DNA from: a virus
Virus record (IMG/VR): IMGVR_UViG_3300011113_000300
Location: 1 to 32,251 of that record
DNA: 32,251 nucleotides
Strand: one strand, 5' to 3'
Part shown: positions 14,725 through 22,266 of the stretch, one piece after another
How the letters are laid out: every line of letters begins with the position of its first letter
Position numbering within the stretch: position 1 is the stretch's first letter
Translations under genes and position numbers: made by a program
The notes under the pieces: model-generated
What the model was told of the DNA's origin: nothing
What the model saw: only the letters and a program-made list of their open reading frames with translations
Databases searched by the model: none

Positions 14725-16578
14725 ATGGGAGCATTATTAGAATCAGGTCTTGTTGGTAACATCGGTCTTAAGCACCTTAAAGTTATCAAAGAAGATACTA
14801 TTAACAAATGGGACAGATTAGGGTTCCTTGAAGGCTTGAGAGGCCACCTAAAAGAAAACGTAGCACAGTTGTATGAAAACCAAGCTTCTTTCTTGATTAA
14901 CGAAGCAACTTCTGAAGGTTCTAACGGAGCGTTCGAAACAGTTGTTTTTCCAATCGTAAGAAGAGTTTTCTCTAAATTGTTGGCTAACGATATCGTATCT
15001 GTACAAGCAATGAACTTACCTATTGGTAAATTGTTCTACTTTGTACCTAAAATCCAAGGGTACCAAAATGGTTACGCAAACGGAACTGAAGGAGTACACT
15101 ATCCACCAATCGGATCACCTGAAGCGGTTGCTGCTGGTGATAACGATCCAGGACAAGGTTATGGAGATCCTAGTTTAACAAACTTCCCTTACGCAAAAAA
15201 TCTTTATGATTTATTTTATGAAGGTGCTGAACCAGGATTAGATCCAGAAGGTTTATTTGATTATTCTAAAGGTCGTTGGTCTGCAGTCACTGCAGCACCT
15301 ACAGTTGTAGTTTGGTCCAATGGAGATTTAGTAAATGCTGGTAACGACAACGCACAATACCTTGGTAACACTAGAAAAGTACTTATCAAACTTTGTGGAT
15401 GGTCTTCAGTTTTAGGAGCTGGAAAACTAATCGGTCCTGATGGAAATGAAATTGATAGTGAGACTTTCTTGTCCGACTTGAAAATTTTACCAGGAGCTGG
15501 TTTATCATTTGGTGCTGGTTCAGTATGTCCTACACCAAGTTCTACAACACCTTTGTTATTTAGAGTTGTAACTCAAAAATATGGTAAAGGTATTGTTCAG
15601 TATGGTAATCAACAACAAACAGCATTCCCAACTACTGGTAATGGTGGTTCATTCTATGATATCTGTAACGCTGATGGATGTATTATTCTTGAAGTAGACT
15701 TGTCATGTCCAGCATGTGCTTCATGTGGTGATGATTCACTTGATGGTTACACTGGATCAACAATTGATGAAATTTTATCTGGTAATTCATTTGTTGCTGT
15801 ATGGAGAAGATACGAAGAATTAGAATTTGAAGAAAAAATCGGTGAGGTTTCTTTCGATTTAGAATCAGTGACTGTTTCTGTAAGTGAAAGAAAATTAAGA
15901 GCACAATGGTCTCCAGAACTCGCTCAAGACGTTGCGGCATTCCACAACATCGATGCTGAAGCTGAATTAACAGCATTGTTATCAGAACAAGTTGCAGCTG
16001 AAATCGATAGAGAAATTCTACGTGACTTGAGAAAAGGAGCGGCTTGGAATTTACGTTGGGACTACAACGGATGGAGAAGATTGTCTTTAACAACTTCTTA
16101 CACTCAAAAAGACTGGAACCAAACTTTGATTACAGCAATCAACCAGTTGTCAGCACAAATCCACAAATCTACTTTGAGAGGTGGAGCTAACTGGATCGTT
16201 GTTTCTTCTGAAGTTTCAGCTATTTTTGATGATCTTGAGTACTTCCACGTATCAAATGCTTCACCGGAGCAAGATCAATACAACATGGGTATCGAAAGAG
16301 TTGGTACTTTAGCAGGACGTTACCAAGTTTACCGTGATCCTTACTTCCCAGCTAACCAAGTGTTACTAGGACACAAAGGAACATCATTGTTAGACACAGG
16401 TTACATCTACGCACCGTATGTACCTCTACAATTGACACCTACAATGTATAACCCATTCAACTTTACGCCAATCAAAGGTATTATGACCAGATACGCGAAA
16501 AAGATGGTAAATAACCGCTTCTACGCCCGTATTACCGTTGACGGAGTTCGTACATTTGATTTAAGAGAATTGAGATAA
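14725..16578 (+). CDS. Major capsid protein (gp23-like)
   Basis: 617 residues against 521 in T4 gp23. The HK97-fold parts are recognisable: NKWDRLGFLEGL (27-38), VFPIVRRVFSKLLANDIVSVQ (74-94; T4 has VRRAIPNLIAFDICGVQ), MNLPIGKLF, and the C-terminal FTPIKGIMTRYAKKMVNNRF. A predicted cleavage FLINE/AT after Glu60 matches T4 gp23, cut after FLTE at residue 65. A surface insertion region (~190-345) carries a Cys cluster (C314, C319, C328, C331, C334). The gene has more GC-rich, optimised-looking codons than its neighbours, as usual for the most abundant virion protein. It ends at a strong terminator. Very confident. Confidence 0.95.
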   Translation: MGALLESGLVGNIGLKHLKVIKEDTINKWDRLGFLEGLRGHLKENVAQLYENQASFLINEATSEGSNGAFETVVFPIVRRVFSKLLANDIVSVQAMNLPIGKLFYFVPKIQGYQNGYANGTEGVHYPPIGSPEAVAAGDNDPGQGYGDPSLTNFPYAKNLYDLFYEGAEPGLDPEGLFDYSKGRWSAVTAAPTVVVWSNGDLVNAGNDNAQYLGNTRKVLIKLCGWSSVLGAGKLIGPDGNEIDSETFLSDLKILPGAGLSFGAGSVCPTPSSTTPLLFRVVTQKYGKGIVQYGNQQQTAFPTTGNGGSFYDICNADGCIILEVDLSCPACASCGDDSLDGYTGSTIDEILSGNSFVAVWRRYEELEFEEKIGEVSFDLESVTVSVSERKLRAQWSPELAQDVAAFHNIDAEAELTALLSEQVAAEIDREILRDLRKGAAWNLRWDYNGWRRLSLTTSYTQKDWNQTLITAINQLSAQIHKSTLRGGANWIVVSSEVSAIFDDLEYFHVSNASPEQDQYNMGIERVGTLAGRYQVYRDPYFPANQVLLGHKGTSLLDTGYIYAPYVPLQLTPTMYNPFNFTPIKGIMTRYAKKMVNNRFYARITVDGVRTFDLRELR

Positions 16579-16600
16579 TCAATTAAAGTTTTATAAGAAG

Positions 16601-16629
16601 AAAGGTCAGAGAAATCTGACCTTTTTTTT
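16601..16629 (+). terminator. Rho-independent terminator after the capsid gene
   Basis: A 10-bp stem (16601-16610 with 16615-16624) with a GAAA loop is followed by eight T including those of the stem end. The reverse strand also has a T-rich stretch after the hairpin, so it may stop the convergent minus-strand gene too. Confidence 0.9.
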
Positions 16630-16650
16630 GTTTTTAAGTAAAATTAAAAA

Positions 16651-16860
16651 TTACTTCAATAATACTCTAATTGATTTCGATAAAACTTCAGTTTCACCAA
16701 TAGTAAAACAATTTTTATCGTACGCATGACGTACCGCCTCAATAAGATATACAAGTGCATGATTTTTATCCATAGTATCTAAAATACTATCTAAATGATC
16801 TTCAGTTTGTAGATCAATTCTGTTAAACAGATTACCAAATAATTTATTTTCGTTTTCCAT
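16651..16860 (-). CDS. Unassigned 69-residue protein
   Basis: A small acidic, helical protein (NKLFGNLFNRIDLQ, then ALVYLIEAVRHAYDKN) convergent with the capsid gene and divergent from the next plus-strand gene. TATAAATA, the T4-type late octamer, reads on its own strand 17 bases upstream of the ATG. No family was recognised; the regular amphipathic pattern and good start context support a real gene. Confidence 0.65.
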   Translation of the reverse strand: MENENKLFGNLFNRIDLQTEDHLDSILDTMDKNHALVYLIEAVRHAYDKNCFTIGETEVLSKSIRVLLK

Positions 16861-16869
16861 ATTTTATTA

Positions 16870-16877
16870 TATTTATA
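16870..16877 (-). promoter_or_regulatory. TATAAATA octamer between divergent genes
   Basis: On the minus strand it reads TATAAATA, identical to the T4 late promoter core, 17 bases before the ATG at 16860. On the plus strand the same bases read TATTTATA and touch the ATG at 16877, so it could drive either direction. Confidence 0.4.
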
Positions 16878-17896
16878 TGGTAATGATAACAGATTCTTTA
16901 ATAAAGAAAATATTACGTGAAGCAACTACTGACTCGGGTAGTAGAGGGTCGTATACACCACCATTACAACCAGGATTAAGGGACTTTCAAAATAAACTAG
17001 ACCCATTCACAACACCTGTTTCGGACTATAAAAGCCCATTAGTTCAATATGATAGTTATGACCATACATGGGACTTAAGAAGTGATCAAATTAAAGAATT
17101 AGAAAAATCCGCAAAAAAAATACAGGACTATATAAAAAGAAAACCATACGCGACAGTATCTGACGAAGATGGTAATATAATTAATCAAACACCTAGTGGA
17201 AAAAATAAAAAAGGTATAGTTCCAATAGAAACAATAAAAGAGGCTGACACATCAATAAGTGCCGGAGCTTACAATGGTCCTGTTGAGTTAGGTTTAAAAA
17301 AATGGAAAAAACATATATTAAGCCCATTCGATATTGAAATAGATCATAGTTATAATCATTATGCCAAAAAACCTAATATGAAAAATAATATAAAAAAAGT
17401 TGTTGGTATTTGGGAAAAAGATAAAAATGGATCTTACAACCAAGAAGAACACCCAACACATTTTGTAAACGAAGATTTAGCCGTATGGTTTGGAAAAAAG
17501 AAAAAACCAAAAGGGTCTTCACAACCCAAAGGTCCTTGGGTTGATATTTGTAGAAAGGTTGACGGTAAACACCCCCCTTGTGGAAGATCTGACACTTCTA
17601 AAGGTGCTTATCCAAAATGTAGAGCTGCAGGTGTTGCAGGTAAAATGAGTGACACACAAAAAAGATCCGCATGTCAACAAAAAAGACAAGCAGAAAAAAA
17701 AGATACACAAACCGGAAAAGGACAAAAACCAGTTATGACAAGTTATAAACCAAAAAATAAATTAAAAGAAGACATGAGACAACAAATTATTACATTAACC
17801 GAATCAGACATCATGAAAATTGTTAGACGAGTTCTAAAAGAACAAAACGTTGGTGACGACGTAAGTAATTTAGGGACTTTTTATTGGTTTTTTTGA
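16877..17896 (+). CDS. Cys-rich basic protein with targeting-like helices at both ends
   Basis: 339 residues. The N-terminus has ITDSLIKKILREA, ending L13-R14-E15/A16, a fit to the prohead protease rule; similar words occur at 120-123 (IKE/A) and in the C-terminal helix (IMKIVRRVLKEQ, 312-323). Residues ~201-275 contain a domain I recall from phage and giant-virus proteins (possibly DUF5872): WVDICRK, PPCGR, YPKCRAA and RSACQQKR, with C225, C235, C248 and C266. The C-terminal half is strongly basic. A packaged, DNA-associated or injected protein is my inference. Met3 (16883) is an alternative start because a TATTTATA octamer overlaps the first ATG. The 3' end overlaps the convergent next gene by 16 bases. 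Confidence 0.75.
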   Translation: MVMITDSLIKKILREATTDSGSRGSYTPPLQPGLRDFQNKLDPFTTPVSDYKSPLVQYDSYDHTWDLRSDQIKELEKSAKKIQDYIKRKPYATVSDEDGNIINQTPSGKNKKGIVPIETIKEADTSISAGAYNGPVELGLKKWKKHILSPFDIEIDHSYNHYAKKPNMKNNIKKVVGIWEKDKNGSYNQEEHPTHFVNEDLAVWFGKKKKPKGSSQPKGPWVDICRKVDGKHPPCGRSDTSKGAYPKCRAAGVAGKMSDTQKRSACQQKRQAEKKDTQTGKGQKPVMTSYKPKNKLKEDMRQQIITLTESDIMKIVRRVLKEQNVGDDVSNLGTFYWFF

Positions 17897-18312
17897 GTTT
17901 CTTGAACGATTTTTTTATAAATATTATCTAACGTATGTTTAATATTTGTTTTGATTTCTTTTTCGGTGTTAGTACGTCTTTTTTCTGTTTCTGTGTCATA
18001 TAGATATAAAATTCTTTCGAAATCTCTTGACGAAAGTTTTACGTCATAATGAAATACATGATTTGTAATTTCAACTTTACCATAGTCAATTATAATGAAC
18101 AAATTCAAAGTTTCATTTAAAATATATCTTTTGTTTGTGATAGGTGCAATAGTAAAAACTGAATCTTCATGTGAAATAAGTTTTACACAAATTTTAAATG
18201 CGGTTTTTTCATGAAGCTCCAACTCCTCATGAGTTTTCATTGCGGACCTTCGATTAAGTTTTTCTAAAAATACTCTGAACCTTTTATAGAACTTTAAAAT
18301 TTTTTTCTTCAT
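17881..18312 (-). CDS. Unassigned 143-residue protein with host-type promoter
   Basis: The N-terminus is very basic (KKKILKFYKRFRVFLEKLNRR), followed by a beta-rich middle (SVFTIAPITNKRYILNETLN, LFIIIDYGKVEITNHVFHYD) and a charged helical end. No family was recognised. Unlike its structural neighbours it is preceded by a good Bacteroidota housekeeping-type promoter, so it may be an early gene made by host polymerase. The ATG at 18312 sits about 20 bases after the expected transcription start. Its end overlaps the convergent gene on the plus strand. Confidence 0.7.
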   Translation of the reverse strand: MKKKILKFYKRFRVFLEKLNRRSAMKTHEELELHEKTAFKICVKLISHEDSVFTIAPITNKRYILNETLNLFIIIDYGKVEITNHVFHYDVKLSSRDFERILYLYDTETEKRRTNTEKEIKTNIKHTLDNIYKKIVQETQKNQ

Positions 18313-18339
18313 TTACTTGTGTGTTTTATATTTCTTATA

Positions 18340-18370
18340 CAAATATATGAAACAAAAATAAATAAAACAA
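18340..18370 (-). promoter_or_regulatory. Bacteroidota-type promoter (TTG-N20-TATATTTG)
   Basis: On the minus strand, TTG (18370-18368) is followed by a 20-base spacer and TATATTTG (18347-18340), fitting the known -33 TTG and -7 TAnnTTTG pattern with 17-23 bases between. The gene start follows 27 bases later. Confidence 0.6.
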
Positions 18371-18389
18371 AAAAAACAAGAAACAATTT

Positions 18390-18863
18390 TTAACAAAATG
18401 GTGCGGAACAACGTTTTTTTCCGTCTAACCCCGGTTTTTTACCTTTACACACCTGAACAGCGTAACCATTGGCATATGCACTTGGGTACACATCGTATTT
18501 AGCCTTGGCCGCTGATTTACCTCTAGCACAAAGTTTAGTTCCGGTTTTTTTACGACCTTCAGACATGACCATATCTTTATCATCAATATTCATTGACATT
18601 TGCATTCCATGTTTTTTTGTCTCATTCATTAAAAAATCAAAAACTTGATCCATATTGTTTTTTGCTTCAGAAATATGATCCTGTGCCCAATCATGACCAT
18701 TTTCAAGAATTTCTTCAATCATAGAATGATCTAATTCTAATAACATATCACATTGTCTTCTCATTTGTTGTAAGTTAGAAAAAAACATATATCTTGAGGA
18801 TCCTTCCTCATGACTTTCTCTAATTACTTTTCTTATTATTCTATCTAATCTATTCATAATCAT
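18390..18863 (-). CDS. Protein with LCARGK...YPSAYAN Cys domain and targeting-like N-terminus
   Basis: 157 residues. It starts with a basic helix (NRLDRIIRKVIRES) ending I14-R15-E16/S17, the same arrangement as in the products starting at 1795, 10497 and 16877. A Met/His/Gln-rich helical middle is followed by a C-terminal domain (about 108-157) with LCARGKSAAKAKYDVYPSAY, C112, C139, C152 and C157; from memory this motif recurs in many unassigned proteins of T4-like marine phages, with no known function. Its ATG overlaps the stop of the upstream 57-residue gene (ATGA), so the two are co-translated. Internal virion or injected protein is an inference. Confidence 0.8.
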   Translation of the reverse strand: MIMNRLDRIIRKVIRESHEEGSSRYMFFSNLQQMRRQCDMLLELDHSMIEEILENGHDWAQDHISEAKNNMDQVFDFLMNETKKHGMQMSMNIDDKDMVMSEGRKKTGTKLCARGKSAAKAKYDVYPSAYANGYAVQVCKGKKPGLDGKKRCSAPFC

Positions 18864-19033
18864 CCATTTAATCCATTTCCAGATCCTATAAGAATCATAT
18901 TTAGTTGTGTAACCGAATCTCCAGCACCATTTATATAAACAGGGTGAGGAGGTACTACTGCGGTTGATCCAGTAAATTCACAATCTGGTACACATATAAA
19001 AACTTCTGTATTAGCACTTAATGATTCTCCCAT
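18860..19033 (-). CDS. 57-residue small virion-operon protein
   Basis: A short gene running from ATG at 19033 (MGESLSANTEVFICVPDCEF) to a TGA that overlaps the next ATG by four bases. It has two Cys (C14, C18), a Pro-rich turn (AVVPPHPVYINGAGDS) and a Gly/Asn-rich end, giving it a beta-rich, adhesin-tip or decoration-like composition. A TATTTATA octamer begins 21 bases before the ATG, the same spacing as for two larger late genes. That promoter position and the ATGA coupling are the evidence for a real gene; no family is recognised. Confidence 0.7.
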   Translation of the reverse strand: MGESLSANTEVFICVPDCEFTGSTAVVPPHPVYINGAGDSVTQLNMILIGSGNGLNG

Positions 19034-19046
19034 AATTAATTTTATT

Positions 19047-19054
19047 TATAAATA
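19047..19054 (-). promoter_or_regulatory. Candidate late promoter octamer TATTTATA
   Basis: On the minus strand TATTTATA begins at 19054, 21 bases before the ATG at 19033, in the 24-base gap between two genes. Confidence 0.5.
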
Positions 19055-19057
19055 TCT

Positions 19058-20515
19058 TTATTTTTTGTTTACGACTTGAAATTTCAATGTTCTTTTATAT
19101 GTGTTAATCTCGCCACTTGAGATAACCTTCATATCTATGTAATATTCGTTAGGTATTTTATCTCTTGTGTCAAACATTAAATAATATTCTGTTGGTGTCC
19201 TGTTTAGTTTTGTCCAGTCTTGTACTTGTACTTCTGTCTGACCCTCTCTAACATAAACCCTATAATATGCCTCTACTTTTGGTAATCTTTTATTTGTGGT
19301 ATATGCTTGTTTTATAATAACACTAACTTTTCTCATATCAGTGTTTAGTATTTTTTCATCTTGTTTTATACCATAAAAATCAAACCCATATGTTTGTGGT
19401 TCCGTTGATACGACTCCGATTTGTAAAGTTTTTGATATAGGATATACAGTAAATTCATTAACAACATTTGGTAATGAAAAACCATTTAACTTTATGTTTG
19501 ACCATGTGTCAGACAAAGAACAATTTGGTGGAAAACCAACTAATGGCGGAATGGTCACTTCATAAACACCTTGTGTTCTTACGCAACTAGGTAAATTAAT
19601 TAATCCAGGTATTGAATTTCCATTACCATCTTTTATTGTCACCAAAGGATTTTCGTCTAAATTTAAGAAATTACCATCCTCATATGAATAAAGATATAAC
19701 TTGTTTGATTTACCCAATGAAAAAGTATATCTGTCATCCTCAATCAAGTCGTTATATGAAGTTTCAAGACGAGGTTCATAGAACGTTTGAGTGTGCCTTG
19801 AAAAGAACCCAACATAATAAGCTTTTGTTGTACCAGTAAGTAACTCTAATTCCGGAAGATATGATATACCCCAACCCGCAGGATTTTGAATAGTCCCATC
19901 AAGAATTGAGTTAATTTCATTTGTCATGTCAAATTCAATATCCTCATTTCCAAATTCGAAATGTTGAATGTCTACAACTGTTAACGCCGAATAATTAAAT
20001 ACACCCTTATTTTGGTTGTTATATATTCCTTCTTGTTCCCAGTTATCGATTGTTTGTCTTTTAACCCAATTTGATGGTCTTGTTGAATAATTTCTATCTC
20101 CAGGTAAGGAATCTAAATCTGAAAAATCATACCCAACCCCTTCATCCCAGTATTGAGGTTGGTTTGGGTCATTTTCAATATATGGTATTCTCCAAAGTAT
20201 TAAATCAAATGAAATTCCTCGTTCTTTTTCTTCTGATGTTTCCGTATTTAAAAAGTCCCTTGAAAAAGAACTTGTGTTTGTCATTCTTAAAATATGTTTA
20301 ATATCATCATCACATTGACCCGAAATAATTTTATTTTGATATTTTTTTCTTAAAGAATCCAGATCAATGTCAAAAATACATCTTGAAAATCCGTATGGGT
20401 ATCTTACATTCCCATCACCATAATATAATTCTATTATTGGATTTCTACCAGTATTTGTTAAACCTGTATAAACTATGGTATTGTTTCTACTTAAATAAGA
20501 ATTGTGAATTGACAT
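19058..20515 (-). CDS. Putative virion structural protein, 485 residues
   Basis: Begins MSIHNSYLSRNNTIVYTGLT and continues with YGFSRCIFDIDLDSLRKKY, a segment I associate with unassigned structural proteins of T4-like marine phages. The rest is beta-rich with many Asn, Tyr, Thr and aromatic residues, and the C-terminal ~130 residues look like one or two immunoglobulin-like beta domains (AYYRVYVREGQTEVQVQDW, TEYYLMFDTRDKIPNEYYID). No enzyme motif. It lies just downstream of the OB-fold spike/hub gene and has its own TATTTATA octamer 20 bases upstream, so baseplate, tail or neck component is likely. The exact T4 counterpart is not clear. Confidence 0.7.
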   Translation of the reverse strand: MSIHNSYLSRNNTIVYTGLTNTGRNPIIELYYGDGNVRYPYGFSRCIFDIDLDSLRKKYQNKIISGQCDDDIKHILRMTNTSSFSRDFLNTETSEEKERGISFDLILWRIPYIENDPNQPQYWDEGVGYDFSDLDSLPGDRNYSTRPSNWVKRQTIDNWEQEGIYNNQNKGVFNYSALTVVDIQHFEFGNEDIEFDMTNEINSILDGTIQNPAGWGISYLPELELLTGTTKAYYVGFFSRHTQTFYEPRLETSYNDLIEDDRYTFSLGKSNKLYLYSYEDGNFLNLDENPLVTIKDGNGNSIPGLINLPSCVRTQGVYEVTIPPLVGFPPNCSLSDTWSNIKLNGFSLPNVVNEFTVYPISKTLQIGVVSTEPQTYGFDFYGIKQDEKILNTDMRKVSVIIKQAYTTNKRLPKVEAYYRVYVREGQTEVQVQDWTKLNRTPTEYYLMFDTRDKIPNEYYIDMKVISSGEINTYKRTLKFQVVNKK

Positions 20516-20527
20516 TTACTTTTTTAT

Positions 20528-20535
20528 TATAAATA
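20528..20535 (-). promoter_or_regulatory. Candidate late promoter octamer TATTTATA
   Basis: GATATTTATAATAAAAAAG on the minus strand, beginning 20 bases before the ATG at 20515, exactly filling the gap between the two genes. Confidence 0.5.
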
Positions 20536-22056
20536 TCAATTAATTCGAATATTTTGATTAAGAACTGTTTTGTATGCGTTATTAAATGCCGTTTCTATTT
20601 GCGAAACTGTAACTGAATTTAAAGGTTCCTGAATTGGAGCTTCATTTATGTTATGTGTATGACTTGTTAAAAAAGACACAATAAGTCGAAGTAACTTCAA
20701 AAGTTCTTCACCTCTAACCATAGAATTTGTGCTTTTTAATATTTCATCGGTAAATTTTTCTTGAGGGATACCATAAAGAGTGTTACTTAAATTAATTGGA
20801 TTTGTTCCAGGTATTACAGATCTGTGAGATAAAAAATAAAGAAAGTCGCCCCCAACGGAAGCGTAAGTTACAGGACTTTCTTTATATTCGGATTTTTCGA
20901 TTTCATCTTCAATTGTTGTTGTTTGCGGACCAACGGTATTTTTGGACCATATAACCGCAAAACCAACTTCATTACTAACTTCGAACAATTTTATATTATT
21001 ATATATTGCAGAAATAAAGTTTGATTCTATTGGGTCATTTCCAATCATTTTATTATATGTTGTAATTCCTGGTGCAAAAACAAATGGAAACTGATCATTT
21101 AAATATCCATTATTAGGATATTCATTATATCCATTTATATTAATTTTTCCTTTATTATATCCTTTTATATACTGATTGATAAATTGACTTGCCTCACTAA
21201 TTGTAAGACCACTAAAATTCATTTTTGAGTTTGGTACCGGTACCGCTTGAGCATAAGATAAAAATGATATTTGAAATGTTGATACAGTTGTGCCTTCTCC
21301 TAATAAAGGTATTATGCTATTGGTTTCAATATGACCACTAACTGTTTGAGTATTAACATCAACACTGTCAATTGACCATTTTATAAAGTTTTTTAATTGT
21401 AAGTCGTTATACTCTTCACTTGTAATTGTTTCAGTTCCAGTACTTACTTTTTCTAAATCAAAAAAAGATAATTGAACAAAAGATCTTTTGTCATTTAATT
21501 TTATTTGTGGGGAATCTGGCCTATCGTTATTGACTGAAGTTGTATATTTACCAGATCTTAATATTATATCTTGTGTCTTTAATAATAAATCGGTGTTTCC
21601 TCTTCCTAAAATTGCGTTGTCACCTGGTAATGGATAAATTCCTGTTATTTCTTTTTGAACTTCACCGGTTTCACTATCCCTTATGTTATCTGCTTGTTTG
21701 ATATAATCACCATTTGCAAGCATTGCCTGCGAACTATTGAAAGATTCATAATAGTTATTCCAAGGTCTAGTAATAGGTCCCTGTATGTAAAATTTATTCC
21801 AATCTTTAGTTTCATCTCTAGTCGAATAAACTACCCCAACATATTCACCAACTTTTGGAACTTGACTTATATAGTATGGTAAAAGTGGTAAACAAACAAA
21901 TGGATCAAGTTTAGTCCACTCTTGTTTTTTTTCTGGTTGATTTTGTACCTCATTTTCAATTTTAGGTAAAACTCTTACCCTACCTAACATTAGAGGATCG
22001 TTGACATCTAAAACAAGACCAGGAACTATTATTCTTTTATCGTAAATTGCTGACAC
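20536..22056 (-). CDS. Baseplate spike/hub OB-fold protein (gp5-like)
   Basis: 506 residues. The N-terminal part (about 9-100) has the pattern of phage/VgrG spike OB-folds: GLVLDVNDPLMLGRVRVLP, then DPFVCLPLLPYYISQVPKVG with the GEYVGVVYS strand and FYIQGPI. The central part contains LGRGNTDLLLKTQDIILRSG, often seen after the OB fold. Near the C-terminus SHTHN (H466-x-H468) resembles the HxH metal-binding motif at spike tips. No lysozyme domain like that of T4 gp5 was found. The annotated start is GTG (22056), overlapping the upstream gene by 20 bases; the first Met in frame (in LMLGRV) would remove the first strand of the OB fold, so GTG is preferred. It is likely the central baseplate piercing protein. 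Confidence 0.75.
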   Translation of the reverse strand: MSAIYDKRIIVPGLVLDVNDPLMLGRVRVLPKIENEVQNQPEKKQEWTKLDPFVCLPLLPYYISQVPKVGEYVGVVYSTRDETKDWNKFYIQGPITRPWNNYYESFNSSQAMLANGDYIKQADNIRDSETGEVQKEITGIYPLPGDNAILGRGNTDLLLKTQDIILRSGKYTTSVNNDRPDSPQIKLNDKRSFVQLSFFDLEKVSTGTETITSEEYNDLQLKNFIKWSIDSVDVNTQTVSGHIETNSIIPLLGEGTTVSTFQISFLSYAQAVPVPNSKMNFSGLTISEASQFINQYIKGYNKGKININGYNEYPNNGYLNDQFPFVFAPGITTYNKMIGNDPIESNFISAIYNNIKLFEVSNEVGFAVIWSKNTVGPQTTTIEDEIEKSEYKESPVTYASVGGDFLYFLSHRSVIPGTNPINLSNTLYGIPQEKFTDEILKSTNSMVRGEELLKLLRLIVSFLTSHTHNINEAPIQEPLNSVTVSQIETAFNNAYKTVLNQNIRIN

Positions 22057-22264
22057 CGTTTCGTTTTTTGTATTCTTTTAATAATGAATTATAAGTAATT
22101 TCTAATTTATCTAAATGGTCTGTCATTTTGATTAATTGTTCTTTTGTATGATCGAAATCGGCTTTAACAAAGTTCATAGCCAACTCCAAGTCTTTGTTTG
22201 GTCTTTCTCTTCTTTCTGAAATTATTTTTAAAACCTCATCCGAGGTGATTTTTTGTCTATACAT
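22037..22264 (-). CDS. Unassigned 75-residue helical protein
   Basis: I chose the ATG at 22264 (MYRQKITSDEVLKIISERRE), two bases after the upstream stop; a longer reading from 22336 would overlap the upstream gene by 70 bases and begins with an unlikely Trp/Tyr/Ile-rich stretch. The protein is entirely helical and charged, with heptad-like spacing in FDHTKEQLIKMTDHLDKLEI, so a short coiled coil is likely. Its end overlaps the spike/hub start by 20 bases, suggesting translational coupling. It may be a small baseplate or chaperone protein; this is inference. Confidence 0.65.
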   Translation of the reverse strand: MYRQKITSDEVLKIISERRERPNKDLELAMNFVKADFDHTKEQLIKMTDHLDKLEITYNSLLKEYKKRNGVSNLR

Positions 22265-22266
22265 TT

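Noticed and set aside
15683-16093. 136-residue antisense frame inside the capsid gene
   Set aside because: Lies wholly opposite the best-supported gene in the window, with unlikely composition.
21230-21245. Palindrome GGTACCGGTACC
   Set aside because: Lies inside the spike/hub coding sequence (Val-Pro-Val-Pro codons) and explains itself as codon repetition.
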